This document shows positions 1 through 5,585 of a stretch of DNA of 7,063 bases, piece after piece. The DNA comes from JAJOKI01 sp964412405 (GTDB taxonomy: Archaea; Halobacteriota; UBA148; JAJOKI01), in NCBI GenBank assembly GCA_964412405.1, contig CAYPOB010000041.1, positions 1 through 7,063 on the forward strand, written 5' to 3'. How positions within the stretch are numbered: the first letter of the stretch is position 1; every line of letters begins with the position of its first letter. The notes below the pieces were generated by a model. The model saw only the letters and a program-made list of their open reading frames with translations, was not told the DNA's origin and did no database searches. A program made the translations under genes and the position numbers.

Positions 1-519
1 ACTTTCTATTCCAAGATTGCCAAGAAAGAGGGATTTGAACAAATCGCCGAGATTTTTATCGTTACGGCAGAAAATGAAAAGGAGCATGCCAGCTGGTTGT
101 TTAAGTTACTCAATGAACTGAAGAGGGGAAGCGATGAAAATTTAAATGAAATTAAAGTTGAAGCAACAGCTCCAACAGTTCTTGGTACTACTGCCGAGAA
201 TCTAAAAGACGCAATCGCTGGAGAGCATTATGAGTGTACAGAAATGTATCCCGAATTTGCCGATACCGCCGAAAAAGAACGTTTTCCTGAAATTGCCAAG
301 AGATTGCGGGCAATTGCCAAAGCAGAAGAACATCATGAAGAAAGATATAAAAAACTTCTAAAAGAGGTTGAAGGGGGCACGGTTTTCAAAAAGACAAGGG
401 AAATTGACTGGACATGCATGGAATGTGGATATGTTCACTTTGGAACAGAACCGCCAGAGATATGCCCATCCTGTGATCACGAAAGGGGATTTTATCAAGT
501 TAAATGCGAGGAATATTGA
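1..519 (+). CDS. rbr: Rubrerythrin, 3' part (5' end outside the window)
   Basis: Rubrerythrin is a cytoplasmic non-haem di-iron peroxidase that reduces hydrogen peroxide in anaerobes using electrons from rubredoxin-type carriers. The frame is open from base 1, so the protein enters from the left; 172 residues are visible. The ferritin-like part shows an ExxH iron-ligand motif in ENEKEHA (visible residues 26-29) and a second helix pair with AGEHYE and AKAEEHHEERY, as expected for the di-iron site. The C-terminal rubredoxin-like domain has CMEC (Cys139, Cys142) and CPSC (Cys155, Cys158), with the 12-residue spacing usual for rubrerythrin. A TTG at 97 lies inside the conserved helix and is not a start. 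The gene heads a same-strand run of redox genes and is followed after 10 nt by a small ORF. Identification is secure; only the N-terminal part and promoter are missing. Confidence 0.96.
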   Translation, partial: TFYSKIAKKEGFEQIAEIFIVTAENEKEHASWLFKLLNELKRGSDENLNEIKVEATAPTVLGTTAENLKDAIAGEHYECTEMYPEFADTAEKERFPEIAKRLRAIAKAEEHHEERYKKLLKEVEGGTVFKKTREIDWTCMECGYVHFGTEPPEICPSCDHERGFYQVKCEEY

Positions 520-529
520 GGTATTGAAA

Positions 530-658
530 ATGATTGAAAAATTGCCTGAAAATATTTTGGAGGCAGTTCTTGAAACAATACCCGTGAAAATAAGGAAAAA
601 CATCAAAAATGACACAGATAAAAATATATTCTACTACAACCTGCCCTTGGTGCCATAA
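530..658 (+). CDS. Small ORF of 42 codons between rubrerythrin and glutaredoxin
   Basis: This short reading frame begins 10 nt after the rubrerythrin stop and overlaps the glutaredoxin start by 50 nt in another frame. Its ATG has a good Shine-Dalgarno match (GAGGT at 518-522) with 7 nt spacing, better placed than the one for glutaredoxin, so it may couple translation through the operon. The first 19 residues (MIEKLPENILEAVLETIPV) form an amphipathic helix resembling the N-terminal cap of PAS domains of the DUF438/hemerythrin-associated kind. The rest has no recognisable motif. It could be a translated leader peptide, the remnant of a PAS-domain gene, or a chance ORF. I know no assigned function for it. 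Confidence 0.35.
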   Translation: MIEKLPENILEAVLETIPVKIRKNIKNDTDKNIFYYNLPLVP

Positions 659-848
659 ATTAAAAGAATTCCTAAAAGAAAACGACGTTGACTTCGAAGA
701 CATGGATATTTCAGCGAACCCCAAAGCGGCAGAAGAGATGATTGAAAAATCTGGACAGATGACGGTACCTGTATTGGATATTGATGGGGCGATAATTGTC
801 GGGTTTGACCGAGAGAGCATAGCTCGTGCTTTGGGGCTTTCAGTTTAG
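609..848 (+). CDS. Mini-glutaredoxin, YruB-like
   Basis: This is a 79-residue single-domain thioredoxin-fold thiol oxidoreductase of the cytoplasm. The redox-active motif is CPWC (Cys12-Cys15) after the first beta strand, the cis-proline loop is TVP (residues 52-54), and the C-terminal part has the IVGFDRE segment typical of YruB-family glutaredoxin-like proteins. Length is normal for this class. The family reduces disulfides or mixed thiols; the electron donor in archaea is often thioredoxin reductase or an unknown partner, and none is encoded here. An AAGGA lies 12 nt before the ATG, rather far, so translational coupling to the overlapping small ORF at 530 is possible. The location after rubrerythrin suggests a role in thiol repair under oxidative stress, which is inference. 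Confidence 0.9.
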   Translation: MTQIKIYSTTTCPWCHKLKEFLKENDVDFEDMDISANPKAAEEMIEKSGQMTVPVLDIDGAIIVGFDRESIARALGLSV

Positions 849-889
849 ATATCTTTCAAAAAATCACTTTCAAAAAAAGGAGCGAAAAA

Positions 890-1585
890 ATGAATCTAAA
901 AAATAGCACTATAATTGTTACAGGGTCTTCTAGAGGCGTAGGAAGGGAGATTTGTGCCCTGTTGGCTAAAGAAAAAAGCAATGTTGTCGCTGTTTCTAGA
1001 ACCAGGGCCGACATCGTTGACGAGATAAACAAACAAAGAGGGGAGGCGATATATGTCAGGGCTGATGTTTCAAATGAAAAGCAAATGGAAAATGTGTTCA
1101 AGCAAGCAAAGAAGCATTTTGATAAAATCGATGGATTGGTGAATAACGCGGGAGTCTTATTTCACAAACCAATTGAGAAAACCAGTTATGAGGAATTCGA
1201 TTTAACAATGAATGTAAACGTCAGAGGGACATTTATTGGATGCAAATTAGCTAAACAGTATATCAAAAACGGAGTGATAGTTAATATAGCCTCCGTTGCA
1301 GGGCTGCCTCGTCGTGGACAAAAGAATATTTCTGCCTACCAGGCATCAAAATTCGCCATAATCGGCCTAACAGAGTCGTTGGGGGATGAATTTAAGCCCA
1401 ACATACGAGTCTATGCTGTTGCACCGCATAGAATCGCTACACAAATGTCAAAATTTATTGGAAATCCTCCGAGTACAATAGCAAGAGTTTGTATTAGAGT
1501 TCTAAAAGAAAAAGCGGAAATAGGACCCGGTAAATACATTATAGCTGGAACACTCAAACAAGCAAACAAAAAACGTGCCTCTTAG
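890..1585 (+). CDS. Short-chain dehydrogenase/reductase (SDR family)
   Basis: This is a classical SDR of 231 residues with a Rossmann fold. The cofactor-binding glycine motif is TGSSRGVG (residues 11-18), the NNAG structural motif is at 85-88, the likely catalytic Asn is 110, catalytic Ser is 135 in IASVAG, and the YxxxK pair is Tyr150/Lys154. Arg15 inside the glycine motif and Ser36-Arg37 at the end of beta strand 2, with no acidic residue there, suggest NADP(H) preference. The C-terminus is lysine-rich and slightly shorter than the roughly 250-residue norm. AAGGAG at 877-882 sits 7 nt before the ATG. The substrate cannot be told from sequence; SDRs of this shape reduce carbonyls or oxidise alcohols. 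It lies inside the redox cluster, 41 nt after the glutaredoxin gene. Confidence 0.9.
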   Translation: MNLKNSTIIVTGSSRGVGREICALLAKEKSNVVAVSRTRADIVDEINKQRGEAIYVRADVSNEKQMENVFKQAKKHFDKIDGLVNNAGVLFHKPIEKTSYEEFDLTMNVNVRGTFIGCKLAKQYIKNGVIVNIASVAGLPRRGQKNISAYQASKFAIIGLTESLGDEFKPNIRVYAVAPHRIATQMSKFIGNPPSTIARVCIRVLKEKAEIGPGKYIIAGTLKQANKKRAS

Positions 1586-1632
1586 CTTACAATGATATTT
1601 TAAAAAAAATAAGTTAAAGGAGGTGAAAACAC

Positions 1633-2031
1633 ATGACAGAACAAAATCAGATCTACAAATGCAATATCTGTGGGAATATCGTCGAGGTATTACATACGGG
1701 AGTTGGAGAGCTCGTTTGTTGTGGAGAGCCGATGGAACTATTCAAGGAAAAAACAGAGGACGCCGGTCAAGAGAAACACATGCCAGTGATCGAAAAGACG
1801 AAGACGGGAATAAAAGTGAAGGTCGGTTCAATTCCACATCCCATGGAAGAAAATCACTTCATCGAGTGGATACAGATAAAGGACGACATAGGGCTCTGTA
1901 GACAATTTCTTGAGCCGGGTAGTGTTCCAGAAGCAGAGTTTGAAGTAGCTGCAGGCAATATTGAAGCAAGAGAATACTGCAATATCCACGGTTTGTGGAA
2001 ATCATGGAAACAAAATGTCCAGGAAGTTTAA
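1633..2031 (+). CDS. dfx: Desulfoferrodoxin (two-iron superoxide reductase)
   Basis: Superoxide reductase converts superoxide to hydrogen peroxide without making oxygen. This 132-residue protein has both iron centres. Centre I (desulforedoxin-like, FeCys4) is formed by Cys10, Cys13, Cys29 and Cys30. The catalytic centre II (FeHis4Cys) has His49 in the EKHMP motif, His69, His75, Cys116 and His119 in CNIHGLW. These positions match the ligand numbering known for the Desulfovibrio proteins, and the charged Glu47-Lys48 pair thought to guide superoxide is present. GGAGG at 1619-1623 precedes the ATG by 9 nt. The peroxide it makes would be removed by rubrerythrin upstream, and the rubredoxin-like gene downstream is a candidate electron donor. 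Its stop lies inside the next ORF, so translation is probably coupled. Confidence 0.96.
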   Translation: MTEQNQIYKCNICGNIVEVLHTGVGELVCCGEPMELFKEKTEDAGQEKHMPVIEKTKTGIKVKVGSIPHPMEENHFIEWIQIKDDIGLCRQFLEPGSVPEAEFEVAAGNIEAREYCNIHGLWKSWKQNVQEV

Positions 2032-2234
2032 GCATAAGGAGCCCCACCATCGAAATCATCAAATGTGATTGTGGATGGGAAGTGGAAATATTCACAGATG
2101 AGCAGAAAGCAGAATGTGAAAGTTGTGGGGCAACTGTGTTTAGAGAAGCCCGACCTTCCTGTATAGAGTGGTGTCCATATGTGGAGAAGTGCATAGGTGA
2201 GGAAAAATACAAGAAAATCATGAGAGACAAATAA
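2004..2234 (+). CDS. Small Cys-rich zinc-ribbon protein, function unknown
   Basis: This protein has 76 residues if the ATG at 2004 is the start. A GTG at 1995 would add three residues, but the ATG gives the METKCPG beginning that I associate with this family. It overlaps the desulfoferrodoxin gene by 28 nt. The central part is a zinc ribbon or rubredoxin-like knuckle pair: Cys21-x-Cys23 and Cys38-x2-Cys41. Four more cysteines (Cys5, and Cys53-x3-Cys57-x5-Cys63 in the PSCIEWCPY region) form a second possible metal or Fe-S site. I recognise it as a conserved small protein of anaerobic prokaryotes, but no function is known to me. Its position suggests a redox or metal-handling role with superoxide reductase. 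It is followed in the same frame, after a single TAA and 12 nt, by the RCKP rubredoxin-like gene. Confidence 0.8.
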   Translation: METKCPGSLSIRSPTIEIIKCDCGWEVEIFTDEQKAECESCGATVFREARPSCIEWCPYVEKCIGEEKYKKIMRDK

Positions 2235-2246
2235 GGGGGTGATAAA
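2235..2246 (+). promoter_or_regulatory. Ribosome binding site for the RCKP rubredoxin-like gene, before an ATA start
   Basis: The run GGGGGTGATAAA directly follows the TAA of the zinc-ribbon gene and matches the anti-Shine-Dalgarno of 16S rRNA well (GGTGAT). The first codon position at proper spacing is ATA at 2247-2249, after which the reading frame encodes ADWKCTKCG, the normal N-terminus of RCKP-type proteins. This site decides the start of the next gene. Confidence 0.65.
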
Positions 2247-2351
2247 ATAGCAGATTGGAAATGTACGAAATGTGGTTTCAAGAAGGAGACGAGATGCAAG
2301 CCAAGAAAATGTCCTGAGTGCAGTGAGAAGGACGGCTTTGTAAAAGTATAA
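2247..2351 (+). CDS. RCKP-type rubredoxin-like protein with apparent ATA start
   Basis: This is a 34-residue metal-binding protein with Cys6-x2-Cys9 (CTKC) and Cys22-x2-Cys25 (CPEC), plus the diagnostic ETRCKP segment (residues 14-19, with an extra Cys17) that gives the RCKP family its name. Such proteins resemble the iron-binding half of rubredoxin and probably carry one electron; here the likely partners are desulfoferrodoxin and rubrerythrin in the same operon. The frame contains no ATG, GTG or TTG between the preceding TAA and the first Cys pair. The only start that fits the ribosome binding site and the family N-terminus is ATA at 2247. Alternatives are readthrough of the TAA at 2232-2234, which would fuse it in frame to the zinc-ribbon protein, a recent start-codon mutation, or a base error. 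The intact Cys residues speak against an old pseudogene. Confidence 0.75.
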   Translation: MADWKCTKCGFKKETRCKPRKCPECSEKDGFVKV

Positions 2352-2396
2352 AAGTGGAGTAGCGATTCATTCGCCAAAAAATGATTTGCGGCGAGC

Positions 2397-2440
2397 AAAA
2401 GCTAGGACAAGCTGATATAACGATAGCTCTGGCTTTTTTT
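2397..2440 (+). terminator. Hairpin plus T-tract terminator after the redox cluster
   Basis: The arms AAAAGCTAG (2397-2405) and CTGGCTTTT (2429-2437) pair over 9 bp with one G-T wobble, and the sequence runs into seven T residues (2434-2440). It lies between the end of the redox cluster and the convergently oriented HD-domain gene. Read from the other strand the same stem ends in four T residues, so it may serve both transcripts. A smaller 5-bp inverted repeat (TCGCC 2371-2375, GGCGA 2390-2394) precedes it. Confidence 0.6.
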
Positions 2441-2456
2441 ACCATCGCAATATTCT

Positions 2457-3671
2457 TCAGATCTTTGAGGTAGGCGTCGCATCGTCCGACAATCTCTGCT
2501 GGACAGAGGGTTTTCTAACGTTGAGTATCTCCTTTGCCACCTGCTCAACAGCATCTTTGTATTCCTCTGGCGCATATACTCCTAGTTTCCAATTATCCCA
2601 CTGCGCATCCACCAGTATCCTCACTAAATGCGATGCCTCATCCAACTGCTTCATCTTGCCGTTGACCAGTATCTTCGCCCTCATCTCGATTATTTCCGGT
2701 CGCTTGGGTATGTCCAACAATACATATCCTTCTGGGACATTTGCCGCTTCTGCAATCTCGTTCTCGATTTTTTCCGTTTGCCCCCTCAACATTAGCATCT
2801 TTTCGACATTTACCATGTCCTTCCCGACGTACAGCGCGCGTTTGAACAATCTTCGCTGGTCAATCCGTGCGATGATATCACGCGAATATCCTTCTGAGCT
2901 CCGCAGCGCCATTACTAATTCGTAATCGTCCATCTTCTTAAGTATAGTCGGTTCCAGTCCTGCTCGGAATAACGCCTCAACAGCATGCACCAGCATAGCC
3001 TCGCCAATCCTGCTCACATGGTGATAATATACGGTGGGATGCATTAGAAAGCGCGACACCAATAGGGATTCTGCTGCCTGTAGCCCCCCTGCCCTTATCA
3101 CTAGATTTTGGTTTTGGATCTCCATCTCATGTATCAATCGCACATATTCGATGACTCCATATGCGACGCCCGTATAATGGGCATCTCTGATCAAGTAGTC
3201 CATTCTGTCCACATCAAACTCGCTGTTTATCAGCTGCCCATATGCTGTTTCGCCTTTGATGAGTTGAGTGATATGCACAGGGTCGAGCGAATGCGCGTCT
3301 AATACGTCTGCGATCGCGCTATTTGGAATCAATTTTTCCATATCGTCATGGCTCCTGCCCGTATGTTGAATTATCGGTCCTTCGGTAGCATGCGAGAATG
3401 GCCCATGTCCAATGTCATGCAGCAATGCAGCTGCCCTGACTTCGTCTCTTTCTTTGCCAGCAATGGCCAATTGGCCCAATAGCTGGTCTGCCAAATGCAA
3501 CGTGCCGAGCGAATGCTCAAATCTGGTGTGATTCGCACCTGGATAGACGAGATTCGATAGGCCCAGCTGACGGATGCGCCTGAGGCGCTGCATCTCGGGA
3601 GTGTCAATTAACTCGAGCGCGAGGTCATCAAGTAATATATATCCGTGGATCGGGTCTTTGATGACTTTCAT
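2457..3671 (-). CDS. HD-domain phosphohydrolase, SAMHD1/dGTPase-like (COG1078 type)
   Basis: This is a 404-residue metal-dependent phosphohydrolase. It opens with KVIKDPIHGYI, typical of this family, followed by RLRRIRQLG and the HD domain. Likely metal ligands are His53 (RFEHSLG), the His85-Asp86 pair (LLHDIGHGPFSH) and Asp155 in FDVDRMDYLIRD, which aligns with SAMHD1 Asp311; His89 and His94 complete the active-site motif. Family members hydrolyse dNTPs to deoxynucleoside and triphosphate, or related nucleotides; the substrate here is not known. The C-terminal 200 residues are a less conserved helical region. The ATG at 3671 has no usable Shine-Dalgarno, but a TATA box lies 20-28 nt upstream, so the mRNA is probably leaderless. 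The gene is convergent to the redox cluster. Family assignment is secure. Confidence 0.93.
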   Translation of the reverse strand: MKVIKDPIHGYILLDDLALELIDTPEMQRLRRIRQLGLSNLVYPGANHTRFEHSLGTLHLADQLLGQLAIAGKERDEVRAAALLHDIGHGPFSHATEGPIIQHTGRSHDDMEKLIPNSAIADVLDAHSLDPVHITQLIKGETAYGQLINSEFDVDRMDYLIRDAHYTGVAYGVIEYVRLIHEMEIQNQNLVIRAGGLQAAESLLVSRFLMHPTVYYHHVSRIGEAMLVHAVEALFRAGLEPTILKKMDDYELVMALRSSEGYSRDIIARIDQRRLFKRALYVGKDMVNVEKMLMLRGQTEKIENEIAEAANVPEGYVLLDIPKRPEIIEMRAKILVNGKMKQLDEASHLVRILVDAQWDNWKLGVYAPEEYKDAVEQVAKEILNVRKPSVQQRLSDDATPTSKI

Positions 3672-3690
3672 CGCATATAATTAGTGCTCC

Positions 3691-3699
3691 ATATTATAA
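3691..3699 (-). promoter_or_regulatory. TATA box for the HD-domain gene
   Basis: On the minus strand TTATAATAT occupies positions -28 to -20 from the ATG, preceded by an A-rich stretch that could act as the TFB recognition element. This spacing places the transcription start at or next to the ATG, which agrees with the absence of a well-spaced ribosome binding site. Confidence 0.5.
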
Positions 3700-3717
3700 C
3701 GTTTTTTCTAATTGAGT

Positions 3718-3933
3718 TCAATAGAAGTACATGAGCAATGCGCCGACCAAGATCATTACCAGTCCAATAAGCCTTATCATGTTGTCGCTAAACTTCGGTA
3801 TCAATTTCATCAGCCATTTTGCTAAGCCGATACCTTTCTTTTTAACCCACGTCGGTGCAACCAATCTTACTATGCCTCCAATTATCAAGAGCGCACCGAT
3901 GACATCCCAGATCGTATAAGTTAGATAAAATAT
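3718..3933 (-). CDS. Small two-helix membrane protein, DUF2065/YjeT-like, apparent ATA start
   Basis: If translation starts at the ATA at 3933-3931, the product is 71 residues with two transmembrane helices: one near residues 6-24 (IWDVIGALLIIGGIVRLVA) and one near 53-71 (MIRLIGLVMILVGALLMYFY), separated by a basic segment with PTWVKKK. The layout of helix, Pro/Trp, basic linker, DNMIRLIGL and second helix resembles DUF2065 (YjeT) inner-membrane proteins, whose function is unknown. A GGAGGT on the minus strand (3945-3940) sits 6 nt before this ATA, and no ATG, GTG or TTG follows until well inside the protein. The frame is open upstream, with an ATG at 3972, but that start lacks a ribosome binding site and would add a Cys-rich leader (MCCRNQHCLGG) not expected for the family. 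It lies just upstream of the HD gene on the same strand. Confidence 0.65.
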   Translation of the reverse strand: MFYLTYTIWDVIGALLIIGGIVRLVAPTWVKKKGIGLAKWLMKLIPKFSDNMIRLIGLVMILVGALLMYFY

Positions 3934-3939
3934 AGTGAT

Positions 3940-3945
3940 ACCTCC
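3940..3945 (-). promoter_or_regulatory. Strong ribosome binding site before the ATA start of the membrane protein
   Basis: The minus strand reads TTTAGGAGGTATCACTATA here: a near-perfect Shine-Dalgarno followed after 6 nt by ATA. It is the evidence that decides the start of the two-helix membrane protein. Confidence 0.6.
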
Positions 3946-4049
3946 TAAACAGTGTTGATTTCGACAGCACATATCTATTTCGGTATTATCGGGAAGAGTG
4001 GTTGAGGAAAGATGAACCACGTTGACGAGATTTTTATCTTATTTTGCAA

Positions 4050-4057
4050 AAATATTA
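4050..4057 (+). promoter_or_regulatory. TATA box for the coiled-coil gene
   Basis: AAATATTA lies 26 nt upstream of the GTG at 4083 and is preceded by the purine-rich GCAAAA. No Shine-Dalgarno exists before the GTG, so a leaderless transcript is likely. The 149-bp space 3934-4082 is a divergent promoter region shared with the membrane-protein gene; on the minus strand an AT-rich AAATAGATAT near 3973-3982 could be that gene's TATA element. Confidence 0.45.
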
Positions 4058-4082
4058 AACCCTTGCCATCCAACTTGAACAG

Positions 4083-5372
4083 GTGAAGTGGATTAACAGA
4101 ATCTTTGGCAAAAAGGAGATATCAACTACGATCGCCTTCGATGAAATAGATGTTTGGTTGGACATGGCATCTGGAGCACTATTCCCTAGCTTGAGCTCAA
4201 CTGCCAGCCGATTATATGGGGGGGTAGGAGAGATGCGCAACAAAATTAAGCAAAATATCTCCGAACTTCAGGATGCCGAGCCAGCTGAGCATATACCTGC
4301 CCCCATCACAAAATCGGGATTGACCACCCGCGATAAGATGGTGAAACATCTCAATTCCATGATCGAAAAGATATCGATCCCGACCCAAACAGATTATAAA
4401 ACGGTTTTATCCTTCTATAGGACAACGACCTCCAGCATGGAATTTACACTGACGATGTCGCGGAGGAATATCTATTGTATCAAGTCACTCTTTCCAGATG
4501 AGGTGGGGAATATCCTCTCAAATCTCGACCGACTGAAAATCCTTCTTAACCAACTTGTCGCACCTATCGTGGAAAAAGAAAGCCAGATCATGAATCTGGA
4601 GAAGGTGCCAGAGATAATGCGAAGTATAAAAGATATCAAATCCACAATAGAAGGAGAAAAAGGGATGGTCAACGATCGAGAGGGAGTGGCACTTGCGCTC
4701 GAAAGGAGAATCGAAGCGGACGAGAAAAAAATGAGGATACTTGAAGAAGGGAGAGAGTGGATGCAATTCAAAGAGCTTAAAAGCGAATTATCTTCGTTAG
4801 AAGAAGAGTTGAACATGTTCGAAGCGGATTTGACCGGGCTTTTCTCACCGATTGACAAGGCGCTCAAACTCCTGAAGAAGCAGGATGAGACTGGGCGGCA
4901 TACCCTCGCTATTGAAGAGAGAAGGGTGCTATCCTCAATGCTATCATCGCCGATTCATGCGCTCGATGAGGATGTCGGCGATTTTCTTCACACCCTGCGA
5001 GATATCATCGAGGGGGATGTCCTCCCTTTAAAGGGGCGAAGGCGAGATAAGACATTGAAATGGATAGACCATCTGCTAAATGCTGAAATATTTTCTACCA
5101 GGGAGAAGCGCGATCTGCTGCAGTCGAATATCGGAAAGACCAAAGATCTACTTTCGGGTCTAACGATATCCAAAGATAGAAGGGATATCGAACGAACGAT
5201 AATCTCAGCCAAGGACCAGCTCACTCGATTACAGGAGGGAACGGGCCGTTCGAAAAGGCATATAGATTCGTTGGAAGAGGATCTCGCTAGTGAAGTGAGG
5301 CTGTTATTGGGAGCTTTGGAGAATATTGCTGGCAAGAAGATCGATGTTGAACTCGACTTTAAAACAGTTTAA
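4083..5372 (+). CDS. Coiled-coil protein of unknown function
   Basis: This is a 429-residue soluble protein starting at a leaderless GTG (MKWINRIFGKKE). I do not recognise a family. Residues 1-60 are a globular N-terminus with an IAFDEIDVWLD segment. Residues 80-160 look helical. Residues about 162-268 have the charged heptad pattern of a long coiled coil rich in Glu, Lys and Leu (for example LKSELSSLEEELNMFEADL). A second shorter helical coil lies near 365-405. No Walker motif, signal peptide or membrane segment is visible, so any likeness to SMC or SbcC proteins is only in the coiled coil. The last few codons appear to be read through the start of a RelE-like remnant in another frame, so the natural C-terminus may have been replaced. 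The gene stands alone, divergent from the membrane-protein gene. Confidence 0.85.
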   Translation: MKWINRIFGKKEISTTIAFDEIDVWLDMASGALFPSLSSTASRLYGGVGEMRNKIKQNISELQDAEPAEHIPAPITKSGLTTRDKMVKHLNSMIEKISIPTQTDYKTVLSFYRTTTSSMEFTLTMSRRNIYCIKSLFPDEVGNILSNLDRLKILLNQLVAPIVEKESQIMNLEKVPEIMRSIKDIKSTIEGEKGMVNDREGVALALERRIEADEKKMRILEEGREWMQFKELKSELSSLEEELNMFEADLTGLFSPIDKALKLLKKQDETGRHTLAIEERRVLSSMLSSPIHALDEDVGDFLHTLRDIIEGDVLPLKGRRRDKTLKWIDHLLNAEIFSTREKRDLLQSNIGKTKDLLSGLTISKDRRDIERTIISAKDQLTRLQEGTGRSKRHIDSLEEDLASEVRLLLGALENIAGKKIDVELDFKTV

Positions 5373-5502
5373 CAAGTTAGATAACTCGATTAAAAAACAA
5401 ATTCTCAACAAACTAAAGGAAATAAGAAAACCAAGCAATCCCCGGCGTTTTCTGGAACCATTAAAAGGAGTTACAACTCTACATATTCACCATAGGATAT
5501 AG
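5344..5502 (+). pseudogene. Truncated RelE/ParE-family toxin remnant
   Basis: A 52-codon frame, overlapping the end of the coiled-coil gene by 29 nt, encodes the core of a RelE-type mRNA interferase: LKQFNKLDNSIKKQIL (residues 6-21), then NKLKEIRK, then FLEPLKGV (residues 36-43). This order matches helix 1, helix 2 and the first strand region of RelE/ParE proteins. The usual N-terminal strand (about ten residues) is absent, and after LKGV the frame breaks at TAG (5500-5502). Beyond the stop, GDEIYK (5503-5520) weakly resembles the GDYRIIY strand, but the C-terminal catalytic strands are missing. No RelB-type antitoxin is present next to it. It is most likely a dead toxin gene left by an insertion or deletion; the ATG at 5344 has no clear ribosome binding site. 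Confidence 0.6.
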
Positions 5503-5520
5503 GGGGACGAAATCTATAAA

Positions 5521-5585
5521 GGAGCTCCCCAAAATTTGGGCCCTGATCCGTTGGTTACGTTGCAAGTTTCATTTAGAAAAATTTA
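5521..5585 (+). other. Non-coding stretch with small palindromes before the toxin-antitoxin pair
   Basis: No gene is visible here. It contains the palindrome GGAGCTCC (5521-5528), the inverted repeat CCCAAA-A-TTTGGG (5528-5540) and GGGCCC (5538-5543) in close succession. These could be a protein-binding site or scar; the loops are too short for a good RNA hairpin and no T-tract follows. Confidence 0.35.

Noticed and set aside
97..519. A 140-residue protein starting at TTG 97
   Set aside because: The TTG lies inside a conserved rubrerythrin helix and the same frame is open to base 1, so it is the 3' part of a longer rubrerythrin.
853..878. Direct repeat CTTTCAAAAAA twice, 15 nt apart, before the SDR gene
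   Set aside because: It is only two copies of an A-rich motif in a short AT-rich spacer; likely chance, and not a CRISPR or regulatory array.
1594..1610. AT-rich stretch before desulfoferrodoxin as a separate promoter
   Set aside because: A start site implied by a TATA element here would fall at or after the strong Shine-Dalgarno, so it is not convincing; co-transcription with the genes upstream fits better.
1623..1901. A 92-codon + strand frame overlapping desulfoferrodoxin
   Set aside because: It is an out-of-frame shadow with no family motif, while the desulfoferrodoxin frame has all iron ligands.
1859..2398. A 179-codon minus-strand frame across the dfx end and both small Cys-rich genes
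   Set aside because: The opposite strand encodes proteins with clear Cys motifs, and the minus frame shows no domain and crosses the terminator region.
2521..2925. A plus-strand frame of 134 codons inside the HD gene
   Set aside because: It is antisense to a well-conserved phosphohydrolase region and its Ser-rich product resembles no known protein.
4472..5335. Several minus-strand frames antisense to the coiled-coil gene
   Set aside because: Their Ser/Phe-rich products are the usual reverse reading of Glu/Lys/Arg-rich coiled-coil codons and they lack start signals.
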